Assembly: GCA_946408995.1 (NCBI GenBank)
Contig: CAMJUL010000033.1
Span: 1-40,195, forward strand
DNA: 40,195 nt
Reading direction: 5' to 3'
From: an uncultured Clostridia bacterium
Lineage (GTDB): Bacteria > Bacillota > Clostridia > Christensenellales > Aristaeellaceae
Shown here: positions 6,790 to 14,992 of the stretch, in pieces
How positions within the stretch are numbered: position 1 is the first letter of the stretch
How the letters are laid out: each line of letters begins with the position of its first letter
Notes under the pieces: generated by a model
Databases searched by the model: none
What the model saw: the letters and a program-made list of their open reading frames with translations, nothing else
What the model was told of the DNA's origin: nothing
Position numbers and translations under genes: made by a program

Positions 6790-7794
6790 ATGAAAAAGCT
6801 TCTGGCAGTGGCCCTGCTGGCCGCGATGATGCTGTCCCTGTGCGTCCCCGCCCTGGCGGATGTGTACAAGGACGCCGGGTTCATCAAGAAGATCCCTATG
6901 AAGCCCAAGTATACCGAGGAAGTGGAAAACAAGGGCACCGTTGAAATGGTCACCTACACCGCCCATCAGTATGTGAAGGAAGATGGCGACGAGGAATTCG
7001 AGCTGGAAAAGGATCTGTACGTGTATCTGCCTTATGGCTACAGCCCCGACAAGGAATACAACGTGCTGTATCTGTTCCATGGTGCCGGGGAAGACGAGCG
7101 CTATTGGCTCAGCGAGGAGCGCATGGGCAAGCCTACCTGCGCTGTGCTGGACAGAATGATGGACAAAGGCGAAATGGAGCCCACCATCGTGGTGGCCCCC
7201 ACCAGCAACCGGGGCCGCGTACCCGGCACCGAAGCCGTGCATCATCAGTACAGCGATAACAACCCCGCCAACCAGCCCGGCGGCAGCGAAAACGACGTGC
7301 CCCAGCCTGCCTGGCGAACCCCCTATTGGATGGAAGTGCGCTATGACATTATTCCCCTGATCGAAACCAAATACGCCACCTTCACCCACGGCGATGTATC
7401 TGATGAAAGCCTGAAGGCCACCCGCGCTCACCGCGGCGTTGCCGGCTTCTCCATGGGCTCCGCCAATACCGAGACCGTCATGCAGCACTGCCTGGACGTG
7501 TTCGCCTACATCGGCAATTACTCCATGGGCAACAACCGGCAGGAATTCTTCGACGCCATGGCCTCCGAAGAATTCAAGGATCTGCCGATCCTGTTCTGGT
7601 ATCACGGCGAAGGCAGCGAGGATTTCGCCCTGCAGGGCCATCTGGATTTCTGCGCCGCCATCCTGGAAAAGATGAGCGACCGGGTGGTGGACGGCGAGAA
7701 CTACGCCTATGTGGAATTCAAGGGCGGCACCCACGCCTATAACTGCTGGCTGCCCCATATGTACAACTGCCTGCGGGTATTCTTCAAGCAGTAA
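6790..7794 (+). CDS. Secreted esterase paralog 3
   Basis: A 334-residue protein, the closest relative of paralog 2 in this array. It has the same signal peptide type and a similar insert (about residues 145-175), with nucleophile Ser221 in GFSMG and the His in GGTHAYNCW. It differs from paralog 2 mainly in the insert and in the region after the nucleophile (ANTETVMQHC). An RBS-like GAAAGGATG lies upstream. The terminator at 7849-7888 ends the array. Keeping two near copies suggests either dosage or slightly different ester specificity. Confidence 0.75.
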   Translation: MKKLLAVALLAAMMLSLCVPALADVYKDAGFIKKIPMKPKYTEEVENKGTVEMVTYTAHQYVKEDGDEEFELEKDLYVYLPYGYSPDKEYNVLYLFHGAGEDERYWLSEERMGKPTCAVLDRMMDKGEMEPTIVVAPTSNRGRVPGTEAVHHQYSDNNPANQPGGSENDVPQPAWRTPYWMEVRYDIIPLIETKYATFTHGDVSDESLKATRAHRGVAGFSMGSANTETVMQHCLDVFAYIGNYSMGNNRQEFFDAMASEEFKDLPILFWYHGEGSEDFALQGHLDFCAAILEKMSDRVVDGENYAYVEFKGGTHAYNCWLPHMYNCLRVFFKQ

Positions 7795-7848
7795 TCTCCC
7801 AACCCTTCCGCTCGCGGAAACGCCTCCTTTTTCCCGGCGGAAAAATTC

Positions 7849-7888
7849 GCTCCCGGCTGAGATCTGAGATTCAGCCGGGAGCTTTTTT
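7849..7888 (+). terminator. Strong intrinsic terminator after the esterase array
   Basis: A perfect 12-base-pair stem (7849-7860 with 7871-7882), a 10-base loop and six T (7883-7888). It also separates the array from the convergent histidine kinase gene. Confidence 0.9.
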
Positions 7889-7905
7889 GCCTGACCGTCA
7901 GCGGC

Positions 7906-9231
7906 TTACGCGTTGGCTTTCCCATCCGCATTGACGGGGAAGACGATGTTGATGCAAAACACATGGTTGTCGGGACTGATGGAATAGCGGCCATTGTAGC
8001 GCTTGATGATTCGCTCGATGCTGAGCAGGCCGAAGCCGTGATTGCTCTTGTCCGCTTTGGAGGTGCGCAGCCGGCCGTCCGCCCATTTCAGCTCGCCCTG
8101 ATAGCTGTTTTCCGTGGAAACGATCACAAAGCCCTTGTCCCGCCGGACCGTGACCTGAATGATCTTGTTTTCTTCTTTCGGCAGCCGGGACACCGCCTCA
8201 ATGCAGTTGTCGATCAGGTTGCCAAAGAGTACGTACAGATCGGTGGTCTCCATAAAGTTCAAGGCCGCGCCGTCGATAATGCAGGTGAACTGGATGCCCA
8301 GCTTCCGGCACTGAAAATTCTTTTCCTGAAAAACCACGTCCAGCACTTCGTTGTTGGTTTTGATCTCTGCGCCGTAGCTGTCGATCATTTCCATCATGCT
8401 TTTATACTCCGCGTCGTCCGTTTTATCCTTGATGGCCAGCAATTGATGCTTCAGATCGTGGCATTTGATATTGATGGCTTCTATGTTTTCCTTGCTCACC
8501 TGGTACTGCTCCCGGGCCTGCTCCCATAGCATGGATACCGTTTGCAGGCGTTTTTCCGTTTGGCTCTGGCGCATCATGCCTGCCTGCACCAGCAGCAGGA
8601 ACAGCGAAACCAGGATATTCAGGCCGTATTCAAAAAACGAATCCCATTCGCCGGTATTATGCACCAGCGAGGAATAAATGATATTCATGTACAGGTTGAC
8701 CGCCAGCGAAACGATCAGCAGCATCAGGGTGATATGATGCGTCAGGCTGTGCTCCAGCGCGATGCTCTTGGACTGGAACATCCAGCGATAGATGATCACA
8801 TAGACAACAGCGGCAACAAGCACCCAGTTCAGCAGGATCGGCAAGGTGATGCGGTGAACCCTGGAAAAAGACAGGACATTGGGCCAAAGCATGGCAATCA
8901 GAGAGTCGATCATGCTGGCGATATGCTCGGCGGACAGGACGGCGGCGCCAATATAAAAAACCACGTTCCATTCCGCTTTGCAGCAGATTTTGTTGCCGCA
9001 CATGGCCAGCAGAAATTCCACCAGGAACATGGAGGCAATATAAAACGAGGATTGCGATAACACCGGGATCAGAGCGGCGGCGAGCAGGCACAAAGCGGAC
9101 CAGGTGATCATCCGCCTCCAGTAACGGGGCTGCTTGGGCAGCTTCCAGCTGAATAAAAACACCGCCGCCAGGAAGCGCACCATATAGCTGAGCTTCAGCG
9201 TTAAAAACATGTTCAGAAACAGCGATTCCAT
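7906..9231 (-). CDS. Sensor histidine kinase, AgrC/GHKL type
   Basis: A 441-residue membrane kinase. The first 220 residues contain about six hydrophobic segments. They are followed by a coiled linker, a phospho-acceptor box CHDLKHQL (His258), an N box GNLIDNCIEAV (about 337-347) and a G box NHGFGLLSIERI (about 397-408). This layout is typical of HPK10 kinases that sense peptides or small molecules and pair with LytTR regulators. Its start lies two bases after the stop of the regulator gene. Its position between the esterases and the GH3 gene suggests it controls secreted enzymes, but the signal is unknown. Confidence 0.85.
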   Translation of the reverse strand: MESLFLNMFLTLKLSYMVRFLAAVFLFSWKLPKQPRYWRRMITWSALCLLAAALIPVLSQSSFYIASMFLVEFLLAMCGNKICCKAEWNVVFYIGAAVLSAEHIASMIDSLIAMLWPNVLSFSRVHRITLPILLNWVLVAAVVYVIIYRWMFQSKSIALEHSLTHHITLMLLIVSLAVNLYMNIIYSSLVHNTGEWDSFFEYGLNILVSLFLLLVQAGMMRQSQTEKRLQTVSMLWEQAREQYQVSKENIEAINIKCHDLKHQLLAIKDKTDDAEYKSMMEMIDSYGAEIKTNNEVLDVVFQEKNFQCRKLGIQFTCIIDGAALNFMETTDLYVLFGNLIDNCIEAVSRLPKEENKIIQVTVRRDKGFVIVSTENSYQGELKWADGRLRTSKADKSNHGFGLLSIERIIKRYNGRYSISPDNHVFCINIVFPVNADGKANA

Positions 9232-9233
9232 GC

Positions 9234-9962
9234 TCAGAATCTCCCCATGTTGATTTTTTTGTTTCCGTAATAATCAGCGATCTGCTGCATGAATTCCGTT
9301 TTCCGGGGGCGGCTGATCTGTAGCCTTTCCCCATTCGGAAGCACCGCCTCGTCCCCGTCGATCATTTGAACGTAGCGCAGATTGACCACACAGGATTTAT
9401 TGCATAAGGTAAAGCAGGAATAATTCAGGGTTTGCATCACATCTTTGATGGTCCCCCGGGTGGACACCACGCCGTCCGTGGTATGGAAGGACAGGATATG
9501 GTTGTTAATATCCACGTACAGGATTTCGTCGGTGTACACGCTGACAGCGTTTTCATTGGTTTTGATGAGCAGCTTGGTTCGCTTTTCCGTGGACAGCTTT
9601 TTTTCGGCGCGTTCCATTTTTGTGATGAAATGCTTGTACTGAACGGGCTTAATGATGAAATCATAAGCGTCGACTTCGTAGCCGTTCAGGGCGAAACGGG
9701 CCAGAGCCGTCACGAAAATCAGCAGCACATGGGGATCAATTTCCCGCAGGCTGTGGGCTGTGTTCATGCCGCTGATCACCGGCATATCAATATCCATGAA
9801 TACAATGTCATAATCACCGCGGTATTGCTGCAAAAACAGAATGCCGTTCTTAAAATGCGTAGCCTCGATTTCCAGATTCTTTTCCTTGCCGTATCGCCGC
9901 AAATAGGAAATCAGGAGATTCGCGTCAATGTCCTGATCCTCCACGATCGCAATGCGAAGCAT
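9234..9962 (-). CDS. LytTR-family response regulator
   Basis: A 242-residue regulator. The receiver domain spans about 1-120, with phospho-acceptor Asp57 in FMDIDMP and conserved Lys105 in IKPVQ. The LytTR DNA-binding domain spans about 130-235 and includes SCFTLCNKSCVVNL and a basic ISRPRK segment. I place the start at the ATG before LRIAIVEDQ because GAGGAGG precedes it. It is the first gene of the regulator-kinase operon. LytTR proteins bind direct repeats upstream of targets and often control virulence, bacteriocin or secreted-enzyme genes. Confidence 0.88.
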   Translation of the reverse strand: MLRIAIVEDQDIDANLLISYLRRYGKEKNLEIEATHFKNGILFLQQYRGDYDIVFMDIDMPVISGMNTAHSLREIDPHVLLIFVTALARFALNGYEVDAYDFIIKPVQYKHFITKMERAEKKLSTEKRTKLLIKTNENAVSVYTDEILYVDINNHILSFHTTDGVVSTRGTIKDVMQTLNYSCFTLCNKSCVVNLRYVQMIDGDEAVLPNGERLQISRPRKTEFMQQIADYYGNKKINMGRF

Positions 9963-10000
9963 AGGAAATCCCTCCTCGGTAATCCTACCCATGAACATTT

Positions 10001-10028
10001 ATTATACGTAAAAAGCTAAACAACACAA
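10001..10028 (-). promoter_or_regulatory. Promoter of the regulator-kinase operon
   Basis: On the minus strand TTGTGT (10028-10023) and TATAAT (10006-10001) are separated by 16 bases, about 40 bases upstream of the regulator start. The -10 box is a perfect consensus match. Confidence 0.6.
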
Positions 10029-10030
10029 GA

Positions 10031-10068
10031 GCCCAAGGCACCCTCTCACTGGCAGAGGGCCCTTGGGC
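10031..10068 (-). terminator. Terminator after the small secreted protein gene
   Basis: GCCCAAGG (10031-10038) pairs with CCTTGGGC (10061-10068), with an inner CCCTCT/AGAGGG stem. On the minus strand it is followed by a T-containing stretch. It ends transcription of the gene at 10088-10513 just before the promoter of the two-component operon. Confidence 0.65.
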
Positions 10069-10087
10069 AAGGCAAAGAAGGAAGAAA

Positions 10088-10513
10088 TCAGATTTCCTTC
10101 ACGCTGAAAGTGTCGTTGTCGCATTCCACGGTCAGCTCTGCATAGTCTTCCAGCAGATCGGCATCCTCTTCCAGGGTGGTCACGGAGCCGTTCATCACGT
10201 AGGTCACGTCCTGGCCGTGCAGAACCACTTCCAGGGTGCCGTCTTCGTCGCTGGTGATTTCATAGGTGCCCTTGACGAAATAGAACCAGTTGGTAACGAC
10301 CTTGTAGGAGTTATGGACGATGGAGGTGTTGTCAACCAGGAAGAAGGTGCCGTCGTCCTTGAGGGTGAGCACCTTGGCCACGGCGTTGTACACGTCATTT
10401 TCATAGCCGGCTTCGCAGTACACGGTGTTGCCAACATAGGTGGTTTCCGCCAGCGCGGACACGATGGACAGGGACATGATCAGGGCCAGAACCAGGGCAG
10501 CAAATTTCTTCAT
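10088..10513 (-). CDS. Small secreted protein of unknown function
   Basis: A 141-residue protein with a clear signal peptide (KKFAALVLALIMSLSIVSALA). The mature part is acidic and rich in beta-forming residues, with repeated DDGTF/DEDGTLEVV-type strands, suggesting a lipocalin-like or beta-sandwich domain. I do not recognise a family. The start is supported by AGGAGG a few bases upstream. It follows the GH3 gene by 86 bases on the same strand and is likely co-transcribed, so it may assist or regulate the cell-surface enzyme. Confidence 0.6.
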   Translation of the reverse strand: MKKFAALVLALIMSLSIVSALAETTYVGNTVYCEAGYENDVYNAVAKVLTLKDDGTFFLVDNTSIVHNSYKVVTNWFYFVKGTYEITSDEDGTLEVVLHGQDVTYVMNGSVTTLEEDADLLEDYAELTVECDNDTFSVKEI

Positions 10514-10599
10514 AACGGGAATCCTCCTATTTTTTTGTGTCTTTGCAGAACCGTCCCGGGAGCGGTCCAGTGTCGTCCCGGGCCGGGACATACCAAGGG

Positions 10600-13500
10600 T
10601 TACTCCGACACCACGACGATCTTCTTTTCCTTGTGCTTGCGCCAGCTCAGCCAGGTGATCAGGGCCAGGGCGAGAATGATCACGGCCAGCACGATATCCG
10701 CGTTCAGCAGCCACAGCTTCCAGGGAGAGGTGGCGTAGGAAATGGTGGTGGCGTCCGACGTGCCGTTGACGGTGGAAGAGTTGATCTGGGTGTAGAAAAT
10801 GTTCTTGCAGGCTTCGCGCATGATGCGCAGGGTGCTGGGGTTCTTGACATCGGTGAATTTGGTGGGCAGGGTGGATTCATTGGCGAGCATCAGGTCGTTC
10901 CCGGCGGCCACACCGGCCTCCACGTGCATGTAGGCGTTGCCGTTATAGTCGGTGATCACCGTGCCCAGGAAACCCCATTCGCCGCGCAGCACATCCTTCA
11001 GCAGGGGGCTGGAGGCGCCGCACCACACATCGCCGATGCGGTTGAAGGAGCTCATCAGGGCGGTGCATGCACGGGCGGTGGTGTAGGCCACTTCGCCGTT
11101 ATCCAGATATTTCAGGGTGACGGTGGGCTCCTTCACCAGGATCTCGTAAGCGCGGGCGTAATTCTCGCGCAATGCCTGCTCGTTGCACCAGACCACGAAA
11201 CCGTTGTCGATGCGGTGGCGGTCCATATCGTTGAGCAGGAAGTGCTTGGCGTAGCAGGTCAGGCCCAGGGCCGCGCAGCCCTTTACGGTGGCGGCGCAGA
11301 TTCTGCCGCTGATGAGTGGATCCTCGGAGTAGTATTCAAAGCCGCGGCCGCCAAAGGCGGAGCGATGGAGATCGCAGCCGGGGGCGTACCAGCCATTCAT
11401 CTTGGCCAGCAGGGCTTCGTTGGCAACGCTTCGGCCGAATTCCTCAGCCAGCTTCACATTCCAGGTGGCAGCGGTGAGGGTGGAGGAGCAGTTGAAGTTG
11501 CCGCTGGTGCCGAAACCCAGGCCGCCGTATTGCTTCAGGCCCGCGGGGCCGTCCGTGGCCTTGGAGGCGGGCAGGCCCACGTTCTTTACTGAGGGGGTGC
11601 CCTGGTTGCCGGCGTAGATCAGCTTGCTCATGGATTTGCCGGTCATCTGATCCAGCATCATGTCCCAGCGGGGATCATCGTAGGGCGCGCCGCGCAGCGC
11701 CACAGCGGTCCAGACCTGTTCCGCACCGGTGACAGGTGCCGCTTCGCCCTCCGTGTAATAATCCGGGGTATAGTCACCCAGCTTTTTGAGGGTGGCTTCG
11801 GAAGCAGTGAGATCGGCTTCCGTAGGCGCAGTGGGGAAGGAGGCGGCGAAATCTGCCCGGGTGAAGGCGGTGCTGAAGCCGCCCTTGGCCTGTGTATAGG
11901 GCACGAAGTGATCGTTCAGATCATCGAACCGGTTCACGGCAGCCTGCACGGTCAGCGCAGCCCTGGCCGCTTCGGAAAGGTTCCGGGTCTCGCCCTTCTG
12001 GGCATCGATTTCGGACTGGCGGGGATTGGATGCGCCGTAAACGATCTTCCGGTCGGCCTTATACGTCCATTCGCAGTCCTGGCCGTAGGGCTCGTGAGCG
12101 TTTTTGTTCACGGTGATCTTGTATTCGCCCGCGTCCAGCACATAGCATTTTTCCGTCAGATAATCATAGGAGGCCATGTCCTCAATGGGGAAGGAGAGCT
12201 TGTAATCGGCGGAAGCGCCGGGTTGGAGCAGATCGGTCTTTTCAAACGCGGCCAGCACTGTGGCGGATTTTTCGATGCCGCCTTTGGTGTAAGGCGCATG
12301 GTAGTAAACCTGCACCACGACCTTGCCCGCAACGGCGCCGGTGTTTTTCACGGTAACGGTGAGGCTGATCTGGCCCTTGTCGGCCTTGGCTTCCTTGATT
12401 TTTTGCTCGAAGGTGGTATAGCTCAGGCCATGGCCAAAGGGATAGGCCACTGCTTCTTCATAGGATTTGCCGGTTTGGCCCTCCACGGTAAAGGTGCCGC
12501 CGTCAGCGAATACGGTTTCGTAGTAGTGATAGCCGAAGTAAATGCCTTCTTCATATTCCACCACGTAGCTGTCGCCCATGGCGTTGGTCTTGGAAACGTT
12601 CAGATACTTTTCGGCGGAGGTGTTGGGGAAGGTGGGATCGGCGGTCATATCCACCATCCAGGTATCCACGGTGTGGCCGGAGGGGTTCACATCGCCCTTG
12701 AGGATATTGGCCAGGGCCACGGTGCCCCGTGAGCCGGGATAGGACATCCACAGCACGGCGTCCACCTGGGGATCGTCCCGCAGGCAGCCCACTTCCATCA
12801 CATTGGCGCTGTTGATCACCACGATTACCCGATCGAAGTTGGCTTCCGCATGGGCCAGCAGTTCCTTTTCCTCTTGGCTCAGCTCCAGCTGATGCTGACC
12901 GGGCTGATAATTGGCGGTTTCCGCCACGCCCGATTGCATTCCGGTGGCGCCGCTTTCCACGGCGGCCTTGAGGTTGGTGCAGAAGTCCATGCCCTCGCCG
13001 CCCTGACGGCCAAACACCAGGATTGCGGCGTCATGATAGGCGGAATAGCTGCCGGTGATCGCGCTGGTATAGTAGCTCTGGGGGAATTCGCCGATGTAGT
13101 AGGTCATATCCGTGGTATTGTCCATGGTATTTTTGGCCACGGGCACTTTGTCCAGGTTATTCTTGTACATGCCGGTCACGGTTTCGTTCACCTGGAAGCC
13201 CGCCTGCGTGAGGGCTTCGTCCAGCCGGGTACACTGGCCTTCATCACCCGCGCCGGAGCCTGTGCCGCCAAAGACGGTGTCCACGCTCCTGCGGCCCAGC
13301 AGCGTCACGGCTCCTGCGGGCATGGGCAGCGCGCCGTTTTCGTTTTTCATCAGCACGATGCCTTCCTCGGCGATGCGGCGGGTGACATCCTTTGCGTACC
13401 GATCCGCATCCTCGGCGGTGGCGTAATCCGGCTTGTAGTATTCCGTATCCCAGCTTTCCGCGCCCTCCTTGGTGGTGATGGTCGCTTCGCCGGTACCGAT

Positions 13501-13635
13501 GTATACATCCAGGATCCGGGAATAATACATGCAGCCGATATTGCCCGCGATGAGGATCACAAGCAGCACGCAAATGATCGGAATGGTAACGCGCCCCAGC
13601 TTAAAGGGCTTTTTTTTCTTGGGGGCTTGGCTCAT
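10600..13635 (-). CDS. Membrane-anchored permuted GH3 glycoside hydrolase
   Basis: A 1011-residue glycoside hydrolase family 3 enzyme with domains in permuted order. The GH3 C-terminal domain comes first (EEGIVLMKNENGALPMP), then a fibronectin-III-like domain (after FGHGLSYTTFEQKI), then the catalytic barrel. The barrel has YSEDPLISG, KHFLLNDMDRHR and the nucleophile region GTVITDYNGN (Asp near residue 896). A signal-anchor helix lies at about residues 16-38 and a second membrane helix at the very C-terminus (LNADIVLAVIILALALITWL), so both ends are membrane-tethered. I start at the second ATG (13635), preceded by GAGAGGAG. GH3 enzymes remove terminal beta-glucose, xylose or similar units. The exact sugar cannot be read here. 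Confidence 0.85.
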   Translation of the reverse strand: MSQAPKKKKPFKLGRVTIPIICVLLVILIAGNIGCMYYSRILDVYIGTGEATITTKEGAESWDTEYYKPDYATAEDADRYAKDVTRRIAEEGIVLMKNENGALPMPAGAVTLLGRRSVDTVFGGTGSGAGDEGQCTRLDEALTQAGFQVNETVTGMYKNNLDKVPVAKNTMDNTTDMTYYIGEFPQSYYTSAITGSYSAYHDAAILVFGRQGGEGMDFCTNLKAAVESGATGMQSGVAETANYQPGQHQLELSQEEKELLAHAEANFDRVIVVINSANVMEVGCLRDDPQVDAVLWMSYPGSRGTVALANILKGDVNPSGHTVDTWMVDMTADPTFPNTSAEKYLNVSKTNAMGDSYVVEYEEGIYFGYHYYETVFADGGTFTVEGQTGKSYEEAVAYPFGHGLSYTTFEQKIKEAKADKGQISLTVTVKNTGAVAGKVVVQVYYHAPYTKGGIEKSATVLAAFEKTDLLQPGASADYKLSFPIEDMASYDYLTEKCYVLDAGEYKITVNKNAHEPYGQDCEWTYKADRKIVYGASNPRQSEIDAQKGETRNLSEAARAALTVQAAVNRFDDLNDHFVPYTQAKGGFSTAFTRADFAASFPTAPTEADLTASEATLKKLGDYTPDYYTEGEAAPVTGAEQVWTAVALRGAPYDDPRWDMMLDQMTGKSMSKLIYAGNQGTPSVKNVGLPASKATDGPAGLKQYGGLGFGTSGNFNCSSTLTAATWNVKLAEEFGRSVANEALLAKMNGWYAPGCDLHRSAFGGRGFEYYSEDPLISGRICAATVKGCAALGLTCYAKHFLLNDMDRHRIDNGFVVWCNEQALRENYARAYEILVKEPTVTLKYLDNGEVAYTTARACTALMSSFNRIGDVWCGASSPLLKDVLRGEWGFLGTVITDYNGNAYMHVEAGVAAGNDLMLANESTLPTKFTDVKNPSTLRIMREACKNIFYTQINSSTVNGTSDATTISYATSPWKLWLLNADIVLAVIILALALITWLSWRKHKEKKIVVVSE

Positions 13636-13667
13636 CTGGATTACTCCTCTCAATGTTCATTGCCGCC

Positions 13668-13696
13668 ATTATGAGCGATCCATTCTTTGTTTTCAA
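13668..13696 (-). promoter_or_regulatory. Promoter of the membrane GH3 gene
   Basis: On the minus strand TTGAAA (13696-13691) and CATAAT (13673-13668) are separated by exactly 17 bases, with the GH3 start about 33 bases downstream. Confidence 0.55.
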
Positions 13697-13784
13697 CAGA
13701 ATTGCCCGGAACTGTCGTTTTTGCGTCTTCAACGACGGCAAGCGCCAGCAGAGGACAAAAAAAAGACAGATGCGGCCATTTTCC

Positions 13785-13813
13785 TTGTTTTGCTCCTTTT
13801 TCTTCTATATGAT
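13785..13813 (+). promoter_or_regulatory. Candidate promoter of the 21-kb plus-strand cluster
   Basis: TTGTTT (13785-13790) and TATGAT (13808-13813) are separated by 17 bases, about 50 bases before the esterase 4 start. It is divergent from the GH3 promoter, so one regulator could serve both directions. Confidence 0.4.
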
Positions 13814-13861
13814 GACGGCACTGGCCCCGGCAAGGGTATTATGACGGAAGGATGAGAAAGT

Positions 13862-14917
13862 ATGGGAAAAAAAGCGATTCGTCTGTTCTCCTGCCTGCTG
13901 GCGGCGGCGCTGCTGCTGAGCATGGCGTCCGCCCTGGCGGAAAGCGGGTATACGGCCCCCGATTATGAATGGAAGTTCATTAAAAAGGTGCCCATGAAGC
14001 CCAAATATACCGAAGACGTGGAAAACCATGGCACGGTTGAAACCCTGCGCTACACCACCCATGCCTACGCTCTGGAGGCGGTGGCCGCCGGAAACGCTGC
14101 AGCCGCCCACGACGATAACCCCGCTATCCTTTCCATTGATAAGGAAGCGCTGTGCGGGGATCAGACGGAATTCATCCTGGAAAAAGAGCTGCTGGTCTAT
14201 CTGCCCTACGGCTACGATCCGGCGCAGAAATACAACGTGGTCTACGCCCTGCACGGCACTGATGAAAATGAGACCTACTGGATCGGGGACTGCGCCACCG
14301 GCTCCAGCACCCTGAAGCTGATCGACCGGATGATCGACAAGGGTGAATGCGCCCCCTTCATTCTGGTAACGCCTACCTATTATTCCATTCCCGCCGACAA
14401 AGCCGATCTGTTCACCGATCTGAACAGCGGCGATATGCTGGCCAACGTGTGGCCCATGTATTTCTGGATGGAAATGCGCAACGAGATCATGCCCCTTATC
14501 GAAAGCACCTACGCTGTCTATTCCGACGAGCCCGACGCCCGGGATCACCGAGCCTTCGCAGGTCTGTCCCGGGGCAGCATGACGGCCATTAATTCCATTA
14601 TGATGCATTGCCTGGATCAGTTTGCCTACATTGGCAATTTCTCCGGCGTGTGGTGCGATTTCGACCAGTTCAAGGCCACCCTGGAATCGGACGCATACAA
14701 GGATCTGGACGTCAAATTCTGGTACAACGGCAATGGCACCGCCGATTTCTCTCTGGCCCATCACGAGGCCTTCCGGGATCGCTGCCTTGCGGAAATGCCC
14801 GATCGCTTCCAGGACGGCGTCAACTATGCCTGGATCAATTTCAAGGGCGGGGCGCACGCCTACAACTGCTGGCTTCCCGATCTGTACAATTCCCTGCTGG
14901 TGTTCTTCACGAAATGA
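13862..14917 (+). CDS. Secreted esterase paralog 4 (divergent)
   Basis: A 351-residue PF00756 esterase with signal peptide (ending MASALA). It keeps the family features, FIKKVPMKPKYTEDVENHG near the N-terminus and GGAHAYNCW near the end, but it is the most divergent of the five. The nucleophile elbow reads GLSRG (Ser236) instead of GFSMG, the oxyanion segment is HGTDENETYW, and there is an extra segment at about residues 76-103. It therefore probably acts on a different ester. The ribosome site is AAGGATGAG. It opens the long plus-strand cluster, with the next esterase 75 bases on. Confidence 0.75.
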   Translation: MGKKAIRLFSCLLAAALLLSMASALAESGYTAPDYEWKFIKKVPMKPKYTEDVENHGTVETLRYTTHAYALEAVAAGNAAAAHDDNPAILSIDKEALCGDQTEFILEKELLVYLPYGYDPAQKYNVVYALHGTDENETYWIGDCATGSSTLKLIDRMIDKGECAPFILVTPTYYSIPADKADLFTDLNSGDMLANVWPMYFWMEMRNEIMPLIESTYAVYSDEPDARDHRAFAGLSRGSMTAINSIMMHCLDQFAYIGNFSGVWCDFDQFKATLESDAYKDLDVKFWYNGNGTADFSLAHHEAFRDRCLAEMPDRFQDGVNYAWINFKGGAHAYNCWLPDLYNSLLVFFTK

Positions 14918-14992
14918 TCCGGCTTCGGCGCGGATACCCCATAGTCTGCGGCGAAACGATCATCAATACATTCATGAAAGGATGAACGACCC

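Larger units (their letters stand above)
4615..7794 (+). repeat. Tandem array of three esterase paralogs
   Basis: Three consecutive genes encode the same protein family. Near-identical stretches of DNA follow each signal peptide (protein VYKDAGFIKKIPMKPKYTEE) and recur near each 3' end (YAYVEFKGGTHAYNCWLPH). This indicates gene duplication with possible gene conversion. Two more members lie at 13862 and 14993. Confidence 0.85.

Noticed and set aside
10575-10589. GTCCCGG/CCGGGAC palindrome after the membrane GH3 as a terminator
   Set aside because: The arms leave only a one-base loop and no T run follows on the minus strand, so the downstream secreted gene is probably on the same transcript.
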